A stretch of DNA of 51,189 nucleotides from a virus, in the IMG/VR virus record IMGVR_UViG_3300028043_000003, positions 1 through 51,189 of that record, one strand, 5' to 3'. Below the pieces are notes generated by a model. It did not search any database, was not told the origin of the DNA, and saw only the letters and a list, made by a program, of their open reading frames with translations. Shown here piece after piece: positions 44,498 to 51,189 of this stretch (positions are counted from its first letter, which is position 1; each line of letters starts with the position of its first letter). A program made the position numbers and the translations under genes.

Positions 44498-46843
44498 ATG
44501 AGTGAACTTTACAAAGAAGCCATTGCGGAAGCAAAAAAGCTGAGAGAAGTTGCTGAGCTTGATGCCCGCAACAAAATAATCGAGGCTGTTACTCCGTATA
44601 TCAAAAAAATTATAGCCTCGGAGGCTACAAGTACCAGTTCTTTCTTATTTGGGGAAGAGGACACTCCTTCTGATGATCCGATGTCAGGAATGGAGCCTGT
44701 TTCTCCTGGAGAAATGCCTCCGGGTTCTGCACCGGTTCCACCAGTCGAGGAACCAGCAGTAACTCCTGGTGACTCACCAAATGCTGCACCAATTTCCCCA
44801 GCCGGCGGATTGGTCGGAATGCCAATGCCAGATGACGAAGGCAAAATAACCGTAGATTTTCAGCAGTTATTTACAATGGGCGGGGGAGATGCTCTTGCAA
44901 GTCCCCCAGAAGGAGACTTGGGAAATGCAACAGCAGCATTGGGAATGGTTACGCCGCCTGGCGGTGAAGTTGCTCCAGGCGGGCCAATGGGCGGTCCTCA
45001 AATGCCAGGTGCCTCTCAAGTGGCTCCTGCAGCACCTATACAGCCTGGAGTTGCGCCTGCGCCAGCCGCAGCCACGCCTCCAGAAGCCGGTGCCGCAGCA
45101 GTTCCGCCAGAAGAAGAACTCCCAACTCCAGTAGTTGCAGGAGAGTCCAAAATTATTAAATTTCAAGACGACGTAAGAGTTGTTGCTGAAAAAATAGATT
45201 ATCTCTATTTTAGAGGAAGTGTACCTCTATTGGTAAAAGAATCGCTTAAATCGAGACTATTTACTCTTTGTGAAAATCTAGATGAACTTGTTAATGAGGA
45301 CATTATTTCATCTAAAAAAGCACGCCTTGCAGAAAACAAGCTTGAATTTTTATTTATGAAGCTGAATGAAGCTGAACAACAGAATAGTTACAAAGAGATA
45401 AAAGGAGTACAGATGACCACTCTTAGAGAATTTGCAGCAAAGCTTTTTGAGGAAGATGCCCTCGGACCAGCTACCGCTGATAAGGCAACCGCCCATGCAG
45501 AAAAAGTTTCGGGCGTTCAGCCCGGAGTTGACCTCTTCAAAGAGGGAGAAGCCCCAAAGACCGATCAGGTAAAAGGTGCAGCAGCTTCCACTGAAGAGAA
45601 AAATGAAGGCGAAGGCGATCTCAAGGAAATGACAGAAGCCCTCCTCGGGGAAGATGCTCCTGCCTCTAGCGCCTTCGGTGATGGAAAGATGGAAGGCAAC
45701 GCAGAGAATAAGTCTCCTAAGGTTCACAACCCAGATGCTCTTGCCAAGGAAAAGGGCGCAGGAATTGTAGAGTCCGCCCCAGCTTCCAGTGCCTTCGGTG
45801 ATGGCGAGAAAGCAAAAGGCGCAGAAAACGCATCCCCAGATGTTCACAAGGGAGCAGCCCTTGCTGATGAAAAGGGTGCAAATACCATTTTGGAGTTTGA
45901 TGAGAAGGAACTCCGTGAGGCTGTTTCAAAGCTCCGCAAGGAAAATCTTGCACGTAAGCTTGCAGCCGTAAAGAAAGAAGCTGCTCTTAAGGGAACTGAC
46001 AAAGACGGTCACCTTAAGCCTCCTTCGGTTCCAGAAGGAGATCAGGGTTCTGCAAAACCTGAGGGTGGCAAGGATCCATCGCAGGAAAAGCTTGAGGAGT
46101 GTGGTCTGCCAGAGATGGACATGGCCGGTGGTGCTCCTAGTGTCGAGTCCATGGAAGCCGGTCATGGCGGTGGTGGAGAAGACCAGGTAGAGCTTACTTT
46201 CCAGATTGACGTAGATGACCTTGAGGCACTACTTTCTGGAGCCACAGAGGATTTTGTAGCTGAGCCAGAAGGCGAAGTCTCTGGTGGCGGAGATATCGAA
46301 CTTGTCGATGACGACGAGGGCGAGGAAATGCTCCTTGACACAGAAGAAGAAGGTGAGCCTTCGGGAGAAGAAGAGGAAGAGGAAGTAGCTCTTGAGTCCA
46401 AAAGGCCAGCAGTCACCAAAGAAAATAAAACTGGTAGCAAAAAGCCTGTTCTTGCAGAGTCGGTAGTTGTCGCCAAGGCAGCCGCAGCCGTGAAATCTCT
46501 CAAGGCCCAGCTTGCAGAAAGCAAGCTTCTTACAGCAAAGTCACTATATGTTTCCAAGTTTGCAGTCCGTGAGGACCTTACCACAAAACAGAAGCAAAAA
46601 ATTGCTGAGTATTTTGATAAGGCAAAAAATCTCGCAGAGGCAAAGGACACCTATAATAAAATTAAGAAAATCCTAGCAGAAAGTGCATCTTCCACCAAAT
46701 TGTCGGGTTCGGCCTCTAAGCCTACCTCCACAGGAAGCGCAAAACTAACGGAGTCCGCTCAGACAGGAGCAAATTCTGGTGGTGTAGATCAAATTGATCA
46801 AGCTCGTTGGATGCTTCTCGCAGGAATTAAGTCTAAGAAGTAA
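44498..46843 (+). CDS. prohead scaffold/core protein
   Basis: A 781-residue acidic protein with low-complexity Pro/Ala/Gly stretches (~60-215), helical segments and long acidic runs, the profile of a gp22-type scaffold. A ~40-residue unit beginning with APASSAFGDG is present twice in tandem (about 45657-45895). The last ~150 residues form a Lys/Ala/Glu helix. It lies between protease and capsid gene. Much larger than T4 gp22 (269 residues). Confidence 0.7.
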   Translation: MSELYKEAIAEAKKLREVAELDARNKIIEAVTPYIKKIIASEATSTSSFLFGEEDTPSDDPMSGMEPVSPGEMPPGSAPVPPVEEPAVTPGDSPNAAPISPAGGLVGMPMPDDEGKITVDFQQLFTMGGGDALASPPEGDLGNATAALGMVTPPGGEVAPGGPMGGPQMPGASQVAPAAPIQPGVAPAPAAATPPEAGAAAVPPEEELPTPVVAGESKIIKFQDDVRVVAEKIDYLYFRGSVPLLVKESLKSRLFTLCENLDELVNEDIISSKKARLAENKLEFLFMKLNEAEQQNSYKEIKGVQMTTLREFAAKLFEEDALGPATADKATAHAEKVSGVQPGVDLFKEGEAPKTDQVKGAAASTEEKNEGEGDLKEMTEALLGEDAPASSAFGDGKMEGNAENKSPKVHNPDALAKEKGAGIVESAPASSAFGDGEKAKGAENASPDVHKGAALADEKGANTILEFDEKELREAVSKLRKENLARKLAAVKKEAALKGTDKDGHLKPPSVPEGDQGSAKPEGGKDPSQEKLEECGLPEMDMAGGAPSVESMEAGHGGGGEDQVELTFQIDVDDLEALLSGATEDFVAEPEGEVSGGGDIELVDDDEGEEMLLDTEEEGEPSGEEEEEEVALESKRPAVTKENKTGSKKPVLAESVVVAKAAAAVKSLKAQLAESKLLTAKSLYVSKFAVREDLTTKQKQKIAEYFDKAKNLAEAKDTYNKIKKILAESASSTKLSGSASKPTSTGSAKLTESAQTGANSGGVDQIDQARWMLLAGIKSKK

Positions 46844-46885
46844 TATTTACACAATAGTAACCTGATATAAAAGGAAAAAACAAAT

Positions 46886-48811
46886 ATGTCGTCTCTTAAA
46901 TCATTTTCGCTAGCACAGCTTGCAGAAGGCGTTTCGAGAAAGTCTCTCGGCGCTGACATGCCCCGTATCAACGATAAGTGGGGCAAGACCGGATTGCTTG
47001 AGGGTCTAAAAGGAGCAACCCGTGACTCTATGTCGCGTCTCCTTGAGAACCAGGCAGCCGAGCTTCTTCGTGAGTCCAATGCCCTTTCTACCGGTGGCGC
47101 AAATCTTGTGTCCTCTGGCCAGGTAGCTGGATTTACGAACGTTGCATTCCCAATCGTTCGTAGGGTTTTCGCAGGTCTTATTGCAAACGAGATCGTATCC
47201 GTTCAGCCAATGAGCCTTCCGTCTGGCCTTTTGTTCTATCTTGATTACATGTACGGCTCCAACGTGGGTGGCGATGCAGGCGTAAACCTCTCATCTTCCT
47301 CCGCTAACGAGACCTACACGAAGGGTGACTCCATCTACAATAACCCAGTTGGTGCTAGAATCCGTTCTGGCTCTTTTGCAACCGGTGGTCAGTATGACCT
47401 TGTGGGTTCTGGTTTTACCAAGGTTCACAAGCAGTCCCTTAACCTTGATGCCACAACCGACTCTGTTGGTTACTGGGCCTCGGGTTCTATCTGGACGACT
47501 GGTACGACCGCAACGGTAGGTACCTCCGCACAGTTCACCGGGTTTAATGCTAGATTTGCTCTCTTCGACAGCAAAATCGAGACTGACCTTGCGGACAACA
47601 GACTTGACTTCGTATTCCTCCACATGTCAGCTTCCGAGCTTACTTCCAAAATTGGTGGTGCAGACCTCCAGTCCCTTGAGCAGGTTACGGTAACTGGCTT
47701 CGGTTCGGCAGTCGGTTCTGCAACAGCCTGGGGAGACCAGTACCAGGGTGGTACCGGAGTTCTCAATCTCCGCAAGCTGAATAAGCGCGGTAACTGGGAT
47801 CCAACAACCGGTCTTTTCACCCCAGATCCAATCGGTGGTACCCACGTACAGTTTGTGGTTCGTCTTGCAAATGGTGGTACGGCCCCACAGCCTAACGCCA
47901 CGGCAACCACAAAGGTAACGGCTTCTGCTGCTATCTCGGATGCTCTTTCTGTTAACTCGGACGGCTCTACTCTTACGATCCCATCGTTCGAGTCTGACTT
48001 CGCAATCAACCCACCTTCGCCTGTCATCCCAGAGATTGACATCAAGATTGAGTCGGTTGCAGTCACCGCCACAACCCGTAAGTTGCGTGCAAGATGGTCG
48101 CCAGAAATGGCCCAGGATCTCACGGCCTTCTACAATATCGACGTAGAGGTAGAGCTTACAAACATCCTTAGCGAGCACATTACTCTCGATATCGACAGGG
48201 AAATCCTTAACGACCTCCTTACTCAGGCAAATGCTGCAAACCTCTTCTGGTCCAGAGCACCTGGTAAGATTGTCAATAAGCAGACAGGCGCAGAGGCTCT
48301 CCAGAGTTCTGCCCTTGCCCCAGGTCCAATGGCTTATGTCAATATTCAGGACTGGTACCAGACGCTCCTTGAGACGATCACGGACGCTGCAAATACCATC
48401 GCCAGAAAGACGCTTCGCGGAAGTGCAAACTTCATCGTAACGTCCCCAGACGTATGCACCATCCTTGAGCACCTTACCACCTACAAGTCCTCTTACAAGA
48501 TCGACACGGACGGCCAGGTAAGCGACAATATGACGATCGGCGCTGAGAGCGTTGGTACCCTTAACAACAGATACACTGTTTACAAGGATCCATACTTCCC
48601 ACAGAACCGTATCCTCATCGGTCTAAAGGGTAACACCTTCCTTGAGAGCGGCTATATCTATGCCCCATACGTGCCTCTAATCCTTACGCCTGTGATTTAT
48701 GCTCAGGAGGATTTCACTCCACGTAAGGGAATAATGACCCGTTACGGCAAAAAGATGGTTAGAGCTGATTTCTACGCCACTGTTACAGTGCTAGACATGA
48801 ACCTTATATAA
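46886..48811 (+). CDS. major capsid protein (gp23-like)
   Basis: A 641-residue HK97-fold capsid protein of the T4 branch. Typical stretches: VAFPIVRRVFAGLIANEIVSVQPMSLPSGLLFYLDYMYGS, VEVELTNILSEHITLDIDREILNDLL, GSANFIVTSPDVCTILEHL and APYVPLILTPVIYAQEDFTPRKGIMTRYGKKMVRADFYATV. The first ~60 residues are probably removed by the prohead protease. Codons are biased to C-ending forms relative to its neighbours, as expected for a very highly expressed gene. A terminator follows. Confidence 0.95.
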   Translation: MSSLKSFSLAQLAEGVSRKSLGADMPRINDKWGKTGLLEGLKGATRDSMSRLLENQAAELLRESNALSTGGANLVSSGQVAGFTNVAFPIVRRVFAGLIANEIVSVQPMSLPSGLLFYLDYMYGSNVGGDAGVNLSSSSANETYTKGDSIYNNPVGARIRSGSFATGGQYDLVGSGFTKVHKQSLNLDATTDSVGYWASGSIWTTGTTATVGTSAQFTGFNARFALFDSKIETDLADNRLDFVFLHMSASELTSKIGGADLQSLEQVTVTGFGSAVGSATAWGDQYQGGTGVLNLRKLNKRGNWDPTTGLFTPDPIGGTHVQFVVRLANGGTAPQPNATATTKVTASAAISDALSVNSDGSTLTIPSFESDFAINPPSPVIPEIDIKIESVAVTATTRKLRARWSPEMAQDLTAFYNIDVEVELTNILSEHITLDIDREILNDLLTQANAANLFWSRAPGKIVNKQTGAEALQSSALAPGPMAYVNIQDWYQTLLETITDAANTIARKTLRGSANFIVTSPDVCTILEHLTTYKSSYKIDTDGQVSDNMTIGAESVGTLNNRYTVYKDPYFPQNRILIGLKGNTFLESGYIYAPYVPLILTPVIYAQEDFTPRKGIMTRYGKKMVRADFYATVTVLDMNLI

Positions 48812-48854
48812 TTTCTGTTTGCTGCTGAAAAGCGGCTCGAACAAAATGACACTG

Positions 48855-48890
48855 AAAAGCCCGAGCCTAAAAACTTGGGCTTTTCTTTTT
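48855..48890 (+). terminator. rho-independent terminator after major capsid gene
   Basis: AAAAGCCC (48855) pairs with GGGCTTTT (48877) around a short loop, followed by CTTTTTG. It separates the capsid transcript from the downstream genes. Confidence 0.85.
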
Positions 48891-48950
48891 GTCTTTTATG
48901 TTTGATATCACCTTACATTTCCTCTATTTAGACATGAGGTATTCGCAATT

Positions 48951-50117
48951 ATGACCAAAAAGGTTTCCCTTGAATTGTTGGAAAAGGCAATTAAAAAAGT
49001 AGCAGAAAATGTAGCCATGGAAGAAGACCTTGGAGGTACTCTGAGAGATATCCATGCCAGACTACAGGTAGAAAAAGATCCCGCTAAAAGGCAAAAGCTG
49101 GAAAGAGAGAAACAAAAAGCCCTTAAACAGCTTGCCAGTGGTAGACCCCAGGGTATGGCTCCTCCAATTCCCCCTGGGGCGCTTGGGGCGATTGGGGAAG
49201 GGAAAGATAATCCGTTTTCGCTGGATGAGGCACTTTCCTCTTCGGAGATTGCCCAAAAACTTTCCCAGCTTCAAACTATGCTCGTAAGGGAGACGGATCC
49301 ACAAAAAAGGCAGAAAATTGCCATGGCCATTCAAAGAGGAAATCAGCAACTCGCTGGTGGGGTTGCTCCTCAACAAGAAGCCTATATGGAAAACATAAAA
49401 TATCTTGTTGGCAGGGTCGTTGAGGATACCATGCTAAATAGAAAAGGAAAAACCGCATCAAATAAGCCTAAGGTGGTTGTTCCTATGCCAAAAAATCCTA
49501 TTGTAAGCCCTCCAAAGGGAAACATGGGCACAAAGGAAATTGTGGACCTTCTCAATAGTATTGAGGAAATGATGGCCGCAGAGGATCTGTCTTCCGAAGA
49601 CGAATCTGCCATCAGGCGGGCAATGGAACTCATGTCTGGAGTAATAAAGTCTCGTGCTCACGCAAGCACCGGAGTCAGGGTAGAGGGCATGGTATATGAA
49701 AAGGCTCCACCAGATCCAGAAATTGAGAAGTGGATAAACGCAAATAAACAAAAGTTTATCAAGCAGTATGGCAAGGAGAAGGGCATGGAAGTTCTTTATG
49801 CGACTGCATGGAAGAAGCATGGCAGTAAAAATGAAGCCAAAACCCTTAGATATTCTGAAGAAGACCCGTCCATGACGACAAGGTTGTCTGACGTAACGCC
49901 AAATCCAACGAAGTTTCAAGACTTATATGCTTTTGATCCACAACAAAAGGCTGTAACGGCACAGTCGCCAGAGTTTTGGAAAATGTTGCAAGACATCACC
50001 GGATCAGAGAATCCGTCATTCGAGGATATTTCTGGTGCCCTTGAGGCAAAATGGGGATTGAGTCACGAGGATGCCGATCACTGGGCATTCCTTGCCGCAA
50101 AAGAATTTGATAGGTAA
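48951..50117 (+). CDS. head vertex/core-type structural protein
   Basis: A 388-residue protein with helical, charged repeats in the N-terminal half (KDPAKRQKLEREKQKAL and TDPQKRQKIAMAI are related) and a conserved-looking block EKWINANKQKFIKQYGKEKGMEVLYATAWKKHG around 255-290, a motif seen in core or virion proteins of T4-like phages. Follows the capsid terminator. Exact role unknown. Confidence 0.65.
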   Translation: MTKKVSLELLEKAIKKVAENVAMEEDLGGTLRDIHARLQVEKDPAKRQKLEREKQKALKQLASGRPQGMAPPIPPGALGAIGEGKDNPFSLDEALSSSEIAQKLSQLQTMLVRETDPQKRQKIAMAIQRGNQQLAGGVAPQQEAYMENIKYLVGRVVEDTMLNRKGKTASNKPKVVVPMPKNPIVSPPKGNMGTKEIVDLLNSIEEMMAAEDLSSEDESAIRRAMELMSGVIKSRAHASTGVRVEGMVYEKAPPDPEIEKWINANKQKFIKQYGKEKGMEVLYATAWKKHGSKNEAKTLRYSEEDPSMTTRLSDVTPNPTKFQDLYAFDPQQKAVTAQSPEFWKMLQDITGSENPSFEDISGALEAKWGLSHEDADHWAFLAAKEFDR

Positions 50118-50123
50118 AAGCAG

Positions 50124-50483
50124 ATGAAAAATACTTTACAGGCTTTGATTGAGGAAATCGTTTATGAGGCGATAGCAGGAAGAGATGTCCCTGTTGGCAT
50201 CCTGGAAGTTTTGCAAGAATTTATGCAGGAACATAATATTCCTGGCCGTCCTTCAGTTTTTTATACCCCAGAAGAATTAAGAATAACCATTCCAAATTGG
50301 AATAAAGATATTTCGGTATTGCAAAATGAGTTCCAGGATTCATTGATAGATTCGATAAGATCCGCCATGGATATTGAACCATATGTTATCGACGACTTTG
50401 GTACCTTCTTTGTCGATGGAGGAAATGCGGTTATAAAATATCTGCTAAGAGAATATGACCCTGCCGAAGATGCAGCATTTTGA
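50124..50483 (+). CDS. hypothetical protein
   Basis: A 119-residue acidic protein, 6 bases after the preceding stop. The start LQALIEEIVYEAI echoes the N terminus of the next gene (LHSLIEEITTKVI), which suggests a shared targeting helix like that of other head-cluster proteins. No family recognised. Confidence 0.65.
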   Translation: MKNTLQALIEEIVYEAIAGRDVPVGILEVLQEFMQEHNIPGRPSVFYTPEELRITIPNWNKDISVLQNEFQDSLIDSIRSAMDIEPYVIDDFGTFFVDGGNAVIKYLLREYDPAEDAAF

Positions 50484-50492
50484 GAAACATGA

Positions 50493-51189
50493 ATGATCTA
50501 CGGAGTTTTACATAGTTTGATTGAGGAAATTACCACTAAGGTAATTTCTGAGGAGGTTTCACAGGTTGTGGACGGAGACCCCAATCTAGAGAATCCCCTT
50601 GTCGGCACCCTGAGGAAGGCCAAAAGAAAACTCAAGGATGTTAACCAGGACCCAGAAATAACCGCCGCCCAGGAAAAACAAGTTGACGCCCTTATTGCAA
50701 AACTTCTCACCAGGAGAAAAGGCAGGGCAACTCTTTCCAGAAGTGACATGGAAAAGCTTGATTTCTGGACAAGGTGGATGAAATATATTCCATTTGGAAC
50801 TGCCTACAGAAGAGGTCTTGCGAAATATCTCCGCTCCAAGAAAGACGCGCCAAGGAAACCGGACCCATTCAGGGACTTTAGGAGATATTCCTATGGAGAC
50901 CCAGACATGTCCTCCCCTTATTTTTCTGAAAGCCTAGAGCAATTTGTTGATGACTCCCCAAAAGAAAAAGAAACACAAGAAAAGTACTATCATGGAACTA
51001 ATCTTGGTGACCTAAAACCCGGAAGTCTTGTTTTGCCACCTAGTAAAACCGGACGGGTGTCAGAAAAAGGTAGAAAGGTAAACCTGGACAAGGTATTTTT
51101 TACCAAGGACCCAAGGAGCGCCCTTATTTATGCTGGTAGGGCTGTGCAGTCCTTTGGCGGGGGAACTCCTACCGTATATAAGGGCGCTC
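50493..51189 (+). CDS. ADP-ribosyltransferase-like protein, 3' partial
   Basis: The frame is open from ATG 50493 to the window end (232 codons). Residues ~1-130 are helical and basic. From about residue 167 a YYHGTNLGDLKPGSLVLPP...VFFTKDPRSALIYAGRA...TVYKG stretch resembles small ADP-ribosyltransferases of the Arr/toxin type (HGT strand, Y/F-T-D and A..YA motifs). Encoded beside capsid genes, it could be a packaged, injected effector in the manner of T4 Alt. The catalytic C terminus lies outside the window, so the call is tentative. Confidence 0.5.
   Translation, partial: MIYGVLHSLIEEITTKVISEEVSQVVDGDPNLENPLVGTLRKAKRKLKDVNQDPEITAAQEKQVDALIAKLLTRRKGRATLSRSDMEKLDFWTRWMKYIPFGTAYRRGLAKYLRSKKDAPRKPDPFRDFRRYSYGDPDMSSPYFSESLEQFVDDSPKEKETQEKYYHGTNLGDLKPGSLVLPPSKTGRVSEKGRKVNLDKVFFTKDPRSALIYAGRAVQSFGGGTPTVYKGA

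Noticed and set aside
47627-48472. 281-codon minus-strand frame inside the major capsid gene
   Set aside because: Shadow of a strongly biased, highly expressed gene; composition is artefactual (Cys/Arg rich).

Overview
The window is part of a large T4-like tailed phage genome (Caudoviricetes, probably jumbo-sized). It carries a complete head-gene set (terminase large subunit, gp20-type portal, gp21-type prohead protease, scaffold, gp23-type major capsid protein), an Mre11/Rad50-type recombination nuclease, and a very large accessory block of small genes and RNA genes. The sequence alone does not identify the host. AGGAG-type ribosome binding sites and at least one perfect sigma70 promoter point to an ordinary bacterial host.

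Layout. 1-8.1 kb: gp47/gp46-like nuclease, small zinc proteins, TerL, a deaminase, an HNH protein and an ATP-grasp protein. 8.1-32.6 kb: a translation/RNA island. It holds about 35 recognisable tRNAs, a tmRNA (8349-8721), an RNase P RNA (about 18155-18378), four Y RNAs (9129-9241, 12704-12848, 30582-30646, 30706-30770), several unidentified structured RNAs, IF-1, a short EF-Ts, a Pth2-like peptidyl-tRNA hydrolase, an RNA ligase, a thioredoxin, a GroES-like protein and many small proteins. Homing-type endonuclease genes (HNH and Vsr-like/EDxHD) lie among the tRNAs. 21.1-24.8 kb: a tight five-gene NAD salvage operon (Nampt, ATP-grasp, CinA-like, NMNAT-like, small ORF). 30.6-32.4 kb: two tandem Y RNAs followed by a Ro60/TROVE gene. 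32.6-39.6 kb: Dps-like protein, GroEL and a leftward operon of small or virion-type genes. 39.7-51.2 kb: portal, protease, core/scaffold, major capsid, vertex-type proteins and a truncated ADP-ribosyltransferase-like gene.

The most unusual pattern is that endonuclease genes sit between the two halves of broken tRNA genes, usually together with a second, intact tRNA. Where it can be read, the intact tRNA often has the same identity as the broken one: Arg(ACG) at 15878-16441, Val(TAC) at 18389-19157, Gly at 27999-28705. An Asp case without an endonuclease is at 13823-14057. The outer halves keep pairing acceptor ends, but their middles are often missing. This looks less like introns and more like a cassette that destroys a tRNA gene and supplies a resistant replacement. 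Most of these endonuclease start codons lie in, or directly after, a perfect hairpin.

Taken together the phage appears to run much of its own RNA economy: tRNA supply and processing (RNase P RNA, RNA ligase), ribosome rescue (tmRNA, Pth2), initiation and elongation factors, RNA quality control (Ro60 and Y RNAs) and NAD restoration. All functions are inferred by reading motifs; no database search was run.
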